From positions 1 to 27,232 of the IMG/VR virus record IMGVR_UViG_3300007513_000170: a DNA stretch of 27,232 nucleotides. The stretch is one strand, 5' to 3'. Of this stretch, positions 9,079-16,624 are shown one piece after another. Position 1 is the first letter of the stretch, and every line of letters starts with the position of its first letter. Origin of the DNA: a virus. The notes beneath the pieces were generated by a model. The model was not told the DNA's origin. It was given only the letters and a program-made list of their open reading frames with translations, and did no database searches. A program made the position numbers and the translations under genes.

Positions 9079-9668
9079 CAGACTAGCCCACCTCTACGTG
9101 TCTGACTCACTCCGTAATCAAGTCCTGCCCCAACTGCCCCCATAAACCCTTGAGCCATTGCAGACTTGCCAGCAAGGTTCAAGCGTGCTAATTCAGTTCT
9201 AGTATTATAAAGATCTGCTCCACGCTCCAACTGATAATTCCGCATAGACTCCATGCCGATAGTTGCAGGTGATCCCTCGAACGGAGAAATGCCTCTAGTT
9301 GAGAATGTTAGCCTCTGTGCTGCTAGGGTATGCCTGAGTGTTTTTAATCTTTGGAGTTCACGATCCTTGGCTGCCTGTTCCGCTTGTTCCGCTTGGATAG
9401 CGTACTGTTGTTTCTGCGCTCTTCCTGCTTGCATTGCAGATAGACCTTGACCTAGTGCGCTCATGCCCTGCCACATTCCAGAACTTAATCCAAGAAAGCC
9501 TCCTGCCGCTGGCATCATTCCTGCCGATGTAAGAGCAGATACCGAAGATACCCCAACTACAGGAGCAGATAATACTGTTCCAGCACCAAACAATGTTCCT
9601 CCTGCCGCCGCCCCTGCCGCCGCCGTTCCCGCTGCCGTTGCCCCTGCTGCTGGTAATAAAAATGACAT
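9078..9668 (-). CDS. Internal virion protein, T7 gp14-like (196 aa)
   Basis: Small virion protein expected to be expelled first and inserted in the host envelope. I chose the ATG at 9668 rather than a TTG nine codons upstream because AGGATAAGG lies just before it and the TTG lies inside the upstream gene. Residues 1-75 are Ala/Gly-rich and hydrophobic (LLPAAGATAAGTAAAGAAAGG), able to insert in membrane; 80-125 form a charged coiled-coil; then RGISPFEGSPATIGMESM and a Gly/Ala-rich C-terminus. This hydrophobic-plus-coiled-coil design, length and position match gp14-type proteins (T7 gp14 is 196 aa). Confidence 0.75.
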   Translation of the reverse strand: MSFLLPAAGATAAGTAAAGAAAGGTLFGAGTVLSAPVVGVSSVSALTSAGMMPAAGGFLGLSSGMWQGMSALGQGLSAMQAGRAQKQQYAIQAEQAEQAAKDRELQRLKTLRHTLAAQRLTFSTRGISPFEGSPATIGMESMRNYQLERGADLYNTRTELARLNLAGKSAMAQGFMGAVGAGLDYGVSQTRRGGLV

Positions 9669-9672
9669 AACC

Positions 9673-11619
9673 TTATCCTGTTGCCTGAACCTCAAGAGTG
9701 ACTCCCAATAGAGTCATTGGAAGAGGATCTTGTTGTGTGATTGTTACTTGTGCTGTTCTTGAATATCCTAATAGGGGGGTTTCCTTAATCCCTGAGAACT
9801 CCACTGGAGCAGCACCCAAAACACCTGTGCCTAATGAACGATCTGCTAACTCCTTTCCGTCAATATAAACACCTGTGGAATTGTGAAGAACTGCTGTAGC
9901 TCTAACTATTCTTCTCCTCCTGGTGCGAATAGGACCGGAACCATAGTTGAGATTAACTGGCATCGTCTTGATTGTGGGATTGAAGTTTAATCCTACCTCA
10001 ATACTGGATGCGGTACGAGAGAGCGTAATGGAGCCACCAGAAGGCGTAGCGTTTGCCATAACAGCACCATCAGCCTTTACTCTACACTCCTCTCCGTTAA
10101 GATGAGAGAGTCCTGATACGGTAGCACTGGCTGGACTATTCGTTACGATCTTACCTGCATCAGTGTAGTAATCATGATCTAGTGCCTCCACATGATAAAC
10201 AGTCGAACCGTTGATGGTTCTTTGAATATAGAAGTAAGGAATGTCCTCAACTACAGCCACATCCTTGAAACTTCCAGTGGTTGAATACTTTGCCCAGGCT
10301 GTTACCTCTTCTGCTCGGTTGGTATTCAGTACGGCAGCAGAGCCATCTCCATTCACTACATAGAGATAATTGCCTTCATTGGTAGTGTCTCCAGATTGAC
10401 CAGACATCGAAACAGGACTGCTAATTAGATGTGGAGCAAGAAGATTAACCTCTGTGGATACATAACTATCCTCCGTATAGGTAAAGAGGAACTCCCTTAA
10501 TTGCTTCCCATTGCCCTGGATGAACATGGTAGCACCGTCTATATTAAGAGGTCTTACGTTGTCCATTGATCCAAATCTGGTCTGACGTGAGACTCCGATA
10601 CTTGAAGGCTTTAATGGAGAACCGGAAGCATAGAATTCGCCCCCCGTTGTGAAGATCTGTAAGTGCCTGCCAGACACAAGATGCTTTACAGCATTAACCT
10701 GATCGGTATCCATTGTGACATCAATGCCGTCTGAATCATCTCCAATACCACGATCAAAATTCCAGAAATCTCCCAAGACAGAACCCCACAGTGTTTGTGG
10801 TCTGCTAGTTGAGTTCGACAGCCATAGTCGTGACTCATGGAAGGTGACTGCTCCAGGATAACCATGCTCGGATGTCCATACAGGCTCCTCTAATGAGGCA
10901 TCAGATCCAGAAATTGATGAATTGCTAGAGAACTCTTGAAGGATCTTTCCTGTAAATACGGTTGATGAGGTATAGCCTGTGATCCTGACAATGCCACCAT
11001 TGCCTTCAAACATTCCTCCGTTATGCTCGCTAGTTACAGGAGAAGCACCAGAACAAGTGATCGTTACAGTATCACCAACTACAGGAGAAGAAGGACTTAT
11101 TGAAAAGCTACCAGAATCATAATCTCGATTAAAATCGTAAGTTGGCTCGTACGGAAAAGATATAGTGGCAAGAGTCCATGTGGAATGAGAGCCGCCCCTA
11201 GTTATTGTTCTTGGCGCAACAGCATTATGCACGACAATTAACGTATCAGCACTCTGCGTCCAATCCATCTCTTGAATCTGTGCTGTAGTCCAAGGAGTAA
11301 CTAGATAATTATTGCCTGTACCGTTGATATTGGTCTGCAAAACTCCGTCTTTGTACACATACATTTTTGCATTTACAAAGATTAAAAGGTAGGTCTGAGT
11401 TGTTGAGAACTCGAATGTAACCATTCGCACTGTCGATTCAGTATGAGTGGATACATAACGCAATCCTGGTCTACGCTTAATCCCCCCCTGGGGAAGGCAT
11501 ATCACGTTGGTTAGAGTCTCAGCACCCTTATAATAACCATCATAATCATGACGGGCAGTTAGACGCGGATCTAACTCACCAGCCGTAAATGATGTTTGCG
11601 CTGATATAGTGCGTGGCAT
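9673..11619 (-). CDS. Tail tubular protein B / nozzle protein (gp12-like, 648 aa)
   Basis: Forms the distal nozzle of the short tail tube. The N-terminus is diagnostic for this family in T7-like and marine podoviruses: TSFTAGELDPRLTARHDYDGYYKGAETLTNV and CLPQGGIKRRPGLRYV (residues 9-57), followed by a beta-rich body with EEPVW, GYPGAVTFHESRLW and YVSTEVNLLAPHL. T7 gp12 is 794 aa, so this is a shorter version. The start ATG overlaps the TGA of tail tubular protein A (TGATG), and a gp14-like gene follows four bases after its stop, the normal order. Confidence 0.92.
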   Translation of the reverse strand: MPRTISAQTSFTAGELDPRLTARHDYDGYYKGAETLTNVICLPQGGIKRRPGLRYVSTHTESTVRMVTFEFSTTQTYLLIFVNAKMYVYKDGVLQTNINGTGNNYLVTPWTTAQIQEMDWTQSADTLIVVHNAVAPRTITRGGSHSTWTLATISFPYEPTYDFNRDYDSGSFSISPSSPVVGDTVTITCSGASPVTSEHNGGMFEGNGGIVRITGYTSSTVFTGKILQEFSSNSSISGSDASLEEPVWTSEHGYPGAVTFHESRLWLSNSTSRPQTLWGSVLGDFWNFDRGIGDDSDGIDVTMDTDQVNAVKHLVSGRHLQIFTTGGEFYASGSPLKPSSIGVSRQTRFGSMDNVRPLNIDGATMFIQGNGKQLREFLFTYTEDSYVSTEVNLLAPHLISSPVSMSGQSGDTTNEGNYLYVVNGDGSAAVLNTNRAEEVTAWAKYSTTGSFKDVAVVEDIPYFYIQRTINGSTVYHVEALDHDYYTDAGKIVTNSPASATVSGLSHLNGEECRVKADGAVMANATPSGGSITLSRTASSIEVGLNFNPTIKTMPVNLNYGSGPIRTRRRRIVRATAVLHNSTGVYIDGKELADRSLGTGVLGAAPVEFSGIKETPLLGYSRTAQVTITQQDPLPMTLLGVTLEVQATG

Positions 11620-12188
11620 CAGGCACGAATCTCAGTCAATGGTGAATGTTGGAACTCCACTGGAGGCGTAGCCTGTGAGTCAATAGTTTTGCTCTTGGTT
11701 AGCTGATCCTTGGTTAATGTCTGGAAATACTCCGCCTTTGTTGCTGAATCCGTTACAGGAATAGCAAACATGGAAGCAAACGTATATTCCATTAACTTAA
11801 CAAAATAAGCCGGAAGTTCTGATTCATCAGGCTTGAATAGATAATCCAGCACTAATGTTGATTGATTAGTGTAGACCTTATCCTGATAAATCTCATAATC
11901 TGTGTTGCCTGTGTCTACATGCTGAACCAATAAGAAGTTAGCAGGTAACTGAAAAGCATAACTCCATGTATCCACCGGAGTTGATGTCAGCCTAGAAAGA
12001 CTAGCCTTCGCTGATGCGAATCTCCAGGGATGTTTGGTTAGCAGATCTTCGTATGTCTGCTCGTATAGGTTAGAGGCAATCAATGCCCCTGTTGTATCTT
12101 CTGTGAAACTTGAGATCGGACTCTCACCAATAAGCAGAAGCGCATTGGAGGTAATGTCGACCTTTGAATAGGTGCTTACTGTAGCCAT
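11619..12188 (-). CDS. Tail tubular protein A / adaptor (gp11-like, 189 aa)
   Basis: Ring protein that joins the portal to the nozzle. Recognised from VDITSNALLLIGESPISSFTED, YEQTYEDLLTKHPWRFASAKASLSR (residues about 42-66) and LPANFLLVQHV, the usual landmarks of the family; length is typical (T7 gp11 is 196 aa). Its ATG lies 16 bases after the U-tract of the capsid-region terminator, with GGGA about seven bases upstream of the start as ribosome site. Translational coupling to the nozzle gene downstream. No oddities seen. Confidence 0.9.
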   Translation of the reverse strand: MATVSTYSKVDITSNALLLIGESPISSFTEDTTGALIASNLYEQTYEDLLTKHPWRFASAKASLSRLTSTPVDTWSYAFQLPANFLLVQHVDTGNTDYEIYQDKVYTNQSTLVLDYLFKPDESELPAYFVKLMEYTFASMFAIPVTDSATKAEYFQTLTKDQLTKSKTIDSQATPPVEFQHSPLTEIRA

Positions 12189-12203
12189 CTACAATCCCTA
12201 TAG

Positions 12204-12228
12204 TAAAACCCCCTCCGAAGAGGGGGGG
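12204..12228 (-). terminator. Rho-independent terminator with UUCG loop after the capsid genes
   Basis: On the minus strand a 7-bp GC stem (CCCCCTC / GAGGGGG) closes a TTCG tetraloop and is followed by TTTTA. It lies between the small virion gene and tail tubular protein A, the position held by the main terminator after T7 gene 10. The U-tract is short, so partial read-through into the tail genes is expected. Confidence 0.88.
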
Positions 12229-12234
12229 TACACT

Positions 12235-12504
12235 TTAGTCTGCGTCAGCTACGGAGATTGCTGTACCGTCAGATACATCAACCACGCTACTGGCATTAGA
12301 CAAAACAACTACCAGTGAAGCAGTAGGAGTTGCAGTGTCATAACAATAGATCATATCGCCTACATTCAACTCAAGAGTAGCACTATTAAAGTAGCCACTT
12401 GTGTTGACTGTTGCGATTGCATCAGCAGACTTATAAGTCCAGATCTTTGGAGCGTCAGCAGCACCAGAAGAGGACAGGTTCAGATTTGCTCTTGCGAAAG
12501 CCAT
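12235..12504 (-). CDS. Small protein between capsid and tail genes (89 aa), possible capsid decoration
   Basis: I do not know its function. It is Ala/Ser/Thr/Val-rich with alternating hydrophobic residues, suggesting a compact beta protein, and holds the core KIWTYKSADAIATVNTSGYF, seen in small proteins beside capsid genes of marine phages. It shares the capsid transcript: 11 bases after the capsid stop, with AAGGAGA as ribosome site and a terminator directly behind it, so it should be made in large amounts. That favours a structural role such as head decoration. The evidence is positional; no enzymatic motif is seen. Confidence 0.65.
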   Translation of the reverse strand: MAFARANLNLSSSGAADAPKIWTYKSADAIATVNTSGYFNSATLELNVGDMIYCYDTATPTASLVVVLSNASSVVDVSDGTAISVADAD

Positions 12505-12515
12505 AACTATTCTCC

Positions 12516-13337
12516 TTATGCAGATTCGTCAATTTGGACTTTAACGATACCGTCAGAGTCGATGGTTGCAGCACCAGACTTCATCTTACCTGTAGACAAC
12601 CAGGAAGTTTTAGACGGTACATAGTTCACCTCGGTAGAGATGTCGATACCAATAGCAAGACCAACTGAGGACTTATGGAAAGCGAAACAATCACGGATGT
12701 TGCCAGCCTTGGCAAGACCACCCTCAGTACGACTCTCCATCATTACCCAATTGAACCCCATAAAGGTGTCGATCTGACCAGACATCAGAACACGAAGAGC
12801 ATTATAATCTGCGCTAGTAATGCCAGAGGTGTTCATCATCTTCTCGATAGCCTGAGCAGAACATACCATTACACGATCACCAGAAGGTACACCAGCGTCA
12901 TTCAGAACACGGGAGGTCTGGGTGATCTTGGCAAGAGTCATGTTAGTACCGCCATTAGCGATGGTAGTACCAGCAGTCAGATTATCAAGAACCAACTGAT
13001 CCATTCTGCGACCCATTGCGCCAGCAATTGTCTGAGCAAGTTCTACACGCTCATCAAAGTTGACCTCGGCAGCATCGAAGATGTCAGTATATTCAGGAGC
13101 AAGCCAGTTCTCAAGAGAACAGGTGATCTTGCTGTGAGAGATGTCCATTGGAGTGACATCAGACTGACTAGCCTTCTGGTTAGCGAGTCCTTTGCCCATC
13201 TTACGGAAGTAGTGTGTGTCGCCAACCACACCTGTACGAGTTCGTACGGTAGGACGAAGTTTTCCAGCAGTCTGGAAAGCGTGCTTAACTTCTGCATCAA
13301 ATTGTGCAGCCGCCGCACTTGAAAGATTGATACTCAT
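12516..13337 (-). CDS. Major capsid protein (273 aa)
   Basis: Head shell subunit. Assigned from its place directly after the scaffold gene, its own promoter and strong ribosome site (AGGAGA, about 8 bases before ATG), and family-like segments: FRKMGKGLANQKASQSDVTPMD (about 45-66), SLENWLAPEYTDIFDAAEV, GRRMDQLVLDNL and FMGFNWVMMESRT. These are what I expect of the short HK97-fold coat proteins of podoviruses. There is no sign of a protease or delta domain in the gene; scaffolding comes from the separate upstream protein. Only the fold assignment is inferential. Confidence 0.88.
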   Translation of the reverse strand: MSINLSSAAAAQFDAEVKHAFQTAGKLRPTVRTRTGVVGDTHYFRKMGKGLANQKASQSDVTPMDISHSKITCSLENWLAPEYTDIFDAAEVNFDERVELAQTIAGAMGRRMDQLVLDNLTAGTTIANGGTNMTLAKITQTSRVLNDAGVPSGDRVMVCSAQAIEKMMNTSGITSADYNALRVLMSGQIDTFMGFNWVMMESRTEGGLAKAGNIRDCFAFHKSSVGLAIGIDISTEVNYVPSKTSWLSTGKMKSGAATIDSDGIVKVQIDESA

Positions 13338-13377
13338 TTTTGAGTCTCCTATTACAAGTTAAAATTACTCTCTTGCA

Positions 13378-13407
13378 ATTCGGGTTCCCGTAAAGCACGG
13401 ACCGAAT
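13378..13407 (-). other. Stem-loop in the 5' untranslated region of the capsid message
   Basis: ATTCGG (13378-13383) pairs with CCGAAT (13402-13407), and an inner CCGT/ACGG stem closes an AAAGC loop (plus strand), with a small bulge between. On the transcript from the promoter at 13504-13531 this hairpin sits about 40 bases ahead of the capsid ATG. No U-tract follows, so it is not a terminator; an RNA-stabilising or RNase-processing role is possible. Confidence 0.5.
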
Positions 13408-13503
13408 CTAGGATCTTTAACCTGATCCCTGTTGGTCCTCACTTTACAGGCTCCATTAGGAGGTATCCGCAATATGAGGTTGGTATTGCTACCATTTATG
13501 TCA

Positions 13504-13531
13504 TGTATAGCGAAAAATAAAATTGAGTCAA
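13504..13531 (-). promoter_or_regulatory. Sigma70-like promoter for the capsid gene
   Basis: On the minus strand TTGACT (13531-13526), a 16-base AT-rich spacer and TATACA (13509-13504). Transcription would begin near 13497 and leave a leader of about 160 bases before the capsid ATG. It directly follows the scaffold stop codon, in the only sizeable gap of the structural block. Confidence 0.75.
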
Positions 13532-13535
13532 CTGT

Positions 13536-14261
13536 TTATTGCATGATCCTGTTTGCTGGAGCATTGCCATAGAACTCTCTGAACTTCTGCTCTACTTCGG
13601 AGCGGTAGGTTGGAGATTCGTAATAGCGTGGATCTGCCATTAGTTCCTGTAGTTTCTGCTCTGTCATTACAGACACGGTAGATGTCTGATCTGGAGCAGT
13701 TACTTGGGTTTCTCTGGACATCGAACGCATTTTCTCCAATAGAGAGAATCCGTCTGCTGTAGTGGCTAGACCCTGCAATGTATTAAACTCGTTCTCATCC
13801 AGGTTAGCTTTGCCCCACTTAACCATATCAGTGATGCGCTGTGTTGCATCAGGACCGATGTTTTGCAACTCTTGTTCCCTTGATGCCTGATCTGCTTGCA
13901 ATGTTCCATTAACATATAGCTGGAACAGTTTGGTGTACCCTTCCTGGCTTAATCCTAATTCCTGTGCAGTCTCGTTAAAGGAATCCATCATGGGGTCGCC
14001 ATCAGGAACAACATATCCCTCAAGACCTTCTGGCATTTCCACCTGATAACCGTCCTCTGGAGAACCAGTAAAGGAGCCTAGCTTAGACTCCAATCCTGCA
14101 TACGCCTTTGCTTGATCTGCTACTGTCTTATATTTTTCAGATTTGAACCAATCGGGAGCATCACCAGTACCAGTTACATCTTCTGCCAAGTGCCATATCT
14201 CACCTTGCTCTGCCGTAACCTCTTCTGATTCTGCTGTATCCAATAGTGTTTCTTCTGTCAT
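13536..14261 (-). CDS. Scaffolding / capsid assembly protein (241 aa)
   Basis: Internal assembly chaperone of the procapsid. It is acidic and helical, opens with a Glu-rich disordered arm, then has APDWFKSEKYKTVADQAKAYAGLESKLGSFTG (about 35-66) and EDGYQVEMPEGLEGY, the pattern typical of podovirus scaffold proteins. The C-terminus (about 195-235) is a charged helix (EQKLQELMADPRYYESPTYRSEVEQKFREFYG) of the type that binds coat protein. It lies between portal and capsid genes; its ATG overlaps the stop of the upstream small gene. Confidence 0.88.
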   Translation of the reverse strand: MTEETLLDTAESEEVTAEQGEIWHLAEDVTGTGDAPDWFKSEKYKTVADQAKAYAGLESKLGSFTGSPEDGYQVEMPEGLEGYVVPDGDPMMDSFNETAQELGLSQEGYTKLFQLYVNGTLQADQASREQELQNIGPDATQRITDMVKWGKANLDENEFNTLQGLATTADGFSLLEKMRSMSRETQVTAPDQTSTVSVMTEQKLQELMADPRYYESPTYRSEVEQKFREFYGNAPANRIMQ

Positions 14262-14497
14262 TCATACGCTCCCATTTCTGCTCTTTTGATTGCAGCACGG
14301 AACTGACGCACAAGATCGTTCTGACCCTCTCTCCAATATCCATGCCCCTCTTTTGATCCTGTTGGACATACTGGCTTCATTAGAAACCTATCCTCCAGGT
14401 ACAACATCAACCGCTTACCCTCTTCCGTACCAAACACTGTACGAATCAGGTAGTCGATCTCCTTTGCTCTTTCCTTAGCTTCTGCTAGATCTGTCAT
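14258..14497 (-). CDS. Bbp19-like small phage protein (79 aa)
   Basis: Small head-region protein of unknown function. The segment VFGTEEGKRLMLYLEDRF followed by a conserved Gly-rich bend and EGQNDLVRQFRAAIKRA resembles the Bbp19 family, encoded between portal and scaffold genes in many podoviruses. It overlaps both neighbours by four bases (ATGA type), so it is translated with the portal and scaffold. The family call is from memory of the pattern and should be checked by profile search. Confidence 0.7.
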   Translation of the reverse strand: MTDLAEAKERAKEIDYLIRTVFGTEEGKRLMLYLEDRFLMKPVCPTGSKEGHGYWREGQNDLVRQFRAAIKRAEMGAYE

Positions 14498-16029
14498 GCT
14501 ACAGCCTGTAGACCTCCCTCTTGAACAGCCTGAGCCGCCAACTGTGCTTGCATAGCCTGTTGCTTCATCTCTTCTCGCTGTGCTGGAGTTCTTAGAAGAT
14601 CCAGATCAATACCCATCTTCTTGCCGATCCACTCTGGAATAGCCTCAAGATCAACACCAAGAGCAGTTGCCTCTGGTCCTGCAAGTGAAGCCATCTGAAT
14701 GAACTGACCAAGATTAGATATATCCTCCATGTCCTGCGCTCTAGCAAGAGGAGAAATAACACGAACCTCAATAGCCTTACCATCTACCTGTACATCAGGA
14801 ACAATGCCGTTGCGCTTGAGTATGTCGATGGTTCTGCGTACAAGTTTCGTAATGAACTCAGTCTGCAAACGTCCAAAGGATGAGCCAATATCACTCATCA
14901 ACTCCTGCTGACGGATTGCAATCTCTGTTGCTGACTTGGTTGGTCCTGCTACTGGTCCTAGTTGATCGTAAAAGAGAGCTTTGCGGATAGATTCTTTCAG
15001 ATCTTCCATTACGAACTGAGACACATTGAAGTCTCCAGCAGAAGGTAGCGGACTCAATGAACCCTCTGCTGCCACTGGAATAACAACTCCAGGTGCAATC
15101 TTTACCGTCCAAGGATTAAGAACTCCATCATCTACGCCAACATAGACACCTGCAATAGATTTCTCTGCGTTCTTGAGAACATACTTGGCAACCAGATTCA
15201 GAGTCTTGATGTCCGGTAGAGCAGACATGATAGGACCACGTCCATAACGCTCACCTGCTACTTTAGACCATCTGAATACAATCCACGGAGAGACATCAAA
15301 GTAATCTTCCCAAACAACGTGCTTAGTTGCTGCCTCAATGACAACGAACTCATACGTCTGCTTATCTGGATTAAAGATTGTTCCCTCGATCAACTCGACT
15401 AGAGTATCAGGCTTCTCCTCTATCTGACGTTTAACCTGGTCAGAAGGCTTGCCGTTTGCCCAAGTGCGCTCAATGTTCCTTGCAGGCATTGAGTGTTCAC
15501 GGAATACAGTCTCAATCGTACCATGAGGACCTTCCTCAACAATCAGCTCAGATAGTGGAACTGCTGTAAATTTAAGCAGATTACCGTCTACTCCTTCCTC
15601 AAGTAGAAGCGCACCAGTACCAACCGCCAGATCAAGAAATGCCTCATTCGCCTCTGTTGCTAGATTAGACTGATTGATGTGAGAGAACATAATCTCTGAC
15701 ATCTCTTCTAGTTGCTGATTGATTTCCCCTGTCTGATCTTTGGGAATAACAGATCCAGCCTCTAGCTTTGCCCATTGCTTGAAGGGAGGAACGAGGGTTG
15801 ACTGCAACCTTGATGCAAACCGCTGTGTTGCCACTAATGCGGTTGAATCATAGATCGTAGCATTCTTCTTGGCTCCAGGCTGATGCAGGGATACCGTCTC
15901 TCGTTGCGGTAGAGCCTGCTCATAGCACTCTCGCCAATGAGATACCCAATACTCCCTGTGAACCTTGGAAGCCTCAAACCTCTTAACCACCCCTTCTACG
16001 GCTTGATTGTTTTTCCTGTAACTAGGCAT
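14494..16029 (-). CDS. Head-tail connector (portal) protein (511 aa)
   Basis: Twelve-subunit ring at the capsid vertex through which DNA passes. Recognised as the head-to-tail connecting family of T7-like phages: WRECYEQALPQRETV near 27-41, then IYDSTALVATQRFASRLQSTLVPPFKQWAKLEAG (about 58-91), AVGTGALLLEEG, FDVSPWIVFRWSKVAGERYGRGPIM and GPTKSATEIAIRQQEL. Length matches T7 gp8 (536 aa). The C-terminus is Gln/Ala-rich. The ribosome site is a near-perfect AGGAGG. It follows terminase and two small genes, as normal. Confidence 0.94.
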   Translation of the reverse strand: MPSYRKNNQAVEGVVKRFEASKVHREYWVSHWRECYEQALPQRETVSLHQPGAKKNATIYDSTALVATQRFASRLQSTLVPPFKQWAKLEAGSVIPKDQTGEINQQLEEMSEIMFSHINQSNLATEANEAFLDLAVGTGALLLEEGVDGNLLKFTAVPLSELIVEEGPHGTIETVFREHSMPARNIERTWANGKPSDQVKRQIEEKPDTLVELIEGTIFNPDKQTYEFVVIEAATKHVVWEDYFDVSPWIVFRWSKVAGERYGRGPIMSALPDIKTLNLVAKYVLKNAEKSIAGVYVGVDDGVLNPWTVKIAPGVVIPVAAEGSLSPLPSAGDFNVSQFVMEDLKESIRKALFYDQLGPVAGPTKSATEIAIRQQELMSDIGSSFGRLQTEFITKLVRRTIDILKRNGIVPDVQVDGKAIEVRVISPLARAQDMEDISNLGQFIQMASLAGPEATALGVDLEAIPEWIGKKMGIDLDLLRTPAQREEMKQQAMQAQLAAQAVQEGGLQAVA

Positions 16030-16038
16030 AACAACCTC

Positions 16039-16245
16039 CTATCCTAGAGTATCAGAGATTCCCTTCTCATCATTTGAGATCAAGAGAGAGCGTCCACGTC
16101 TACGTCTTGCGCCAGCAGACTGTCTCTTCTTCTTGGCTGCCTTCTCTGCACGCAGTTGACGATCACGATCTGCCTCTGCTTCTTTCTCTGCTTCTGACTT
16201 TTCAGGAACGCCACCACCGCCACCACCACCGAATAAAAAACCCAT
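16039..16245 (-). CDS. Small Gly-rich and Arg-rich protein before the portal gene (68 aa)
   Basis: Function unknown. It opens MGFLFGGGGGGGVPEKSE, continues with a Glu/Lys/Ala charged helix, and ends with a basic patch (GARRRRGRSLLISNDEKG). Short proteins of this Gly-run plus RRRRGR design are regularly found between terminase and portal genes in podoviruses. A clear ribosome site (AAGGAGAAG) precedes the ATG and the stop lies nine bases from the portal start, so it is likely real and co-translated. Nucleic-acid or head contact through the Arg patch is a guess. Confidence 0.7.
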   Translation of the reverse strand: MGFLFGGGGGGGVPEKSEAEKEAEADRDRQLRAEKAAKKKRQSAGARRRRGRSLLISNDEKGISDTLG

Positions 16246-16246
16246 T

Positions 16247-16624
16247 TTACTTCTCCTTACAAAGATACTTCTTTAGTTGATAAGGCGTGATTACATACCA
16301 CGCCCTTAGTCCTAAGAGATGTTTGATTACCGTTATACAGGTAAGCACCCCTCTCCACAAAAACCTATTCTCCCTCGAAGATCTGACATACAAGACCTCA
16401 TGCCCTAACTCTTCCATCTTCTTGGGTACATCTTCATCTGGACCATAAGGCATCACCTGTACCTCTAACCAGCAAGACATTGGATCTACTAATATCCAAT
16501 TAAACCCATCAAACCTAAATGCGAAACAATGCCTATACCCTTTCCTCGTAACCAGATCCCACCACGTTCTAGCCTCTCCATCCACGAACGCAATGTACCA
16601 ATCAATCTCATGCCGCTCTACCAT
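16247..16624 (-). CDS. Conserved phage protein next to terminase (125 aa), unknown function
   Basis: I do not know what it does. It is rich in Trp, Tyr and Cys and has two recognisable ends: an N-terminal Trp-rich block (ARTWWDLVTRKGYRHCFAFRF) and a C-terminal CITVIKHLLGLRAWYVITPYQLKKYL (about 96-121). The second is a pattern I have seen in small proteins beside podovirus and siphovirus packaging genes. The ATG overlaps the terminase end by 17 bases. No membrane segment is certain, although ITVIKHLLGL is hydrophobic. Confidence 0.65.
   Translation of the reverse strand: MVERHEIDWYIAFVDGEARTWWDLVTRKGYRHCFAFRFDGFNWILVDPMSCWLEVQVMPYGPDEDVPKKMEELGHEVLYVRSSRENRFLWRGVLTCITVIKHLLGLRAWYVITPYQLKKYLCKEK

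Noticed and set aside
12195-12204. ACTATAGGGA on the minus strand, equal to the start-site part of a T7 promoter
   Set aside because: The upstream recognition half of the T7 promoter is replaced by the terminator stem and T-run, no phage RNA polymerase gene is in the window, and the GGGA serves as ribosome site.
13435-13495. Short leader frame of 18 codons on the minus strand in the capsid leader
   Set aside because: No ribosome site, no regulatory codon run, and no link to a terminator; most likely chance.
16074-16280. Plus-strand frame with His-rich end antisense to the Gly-run gene
   Set aside because: The His/Arg run is the reverse complement of the Gly codons of the leftward 68-aa gene; no ribosome site.
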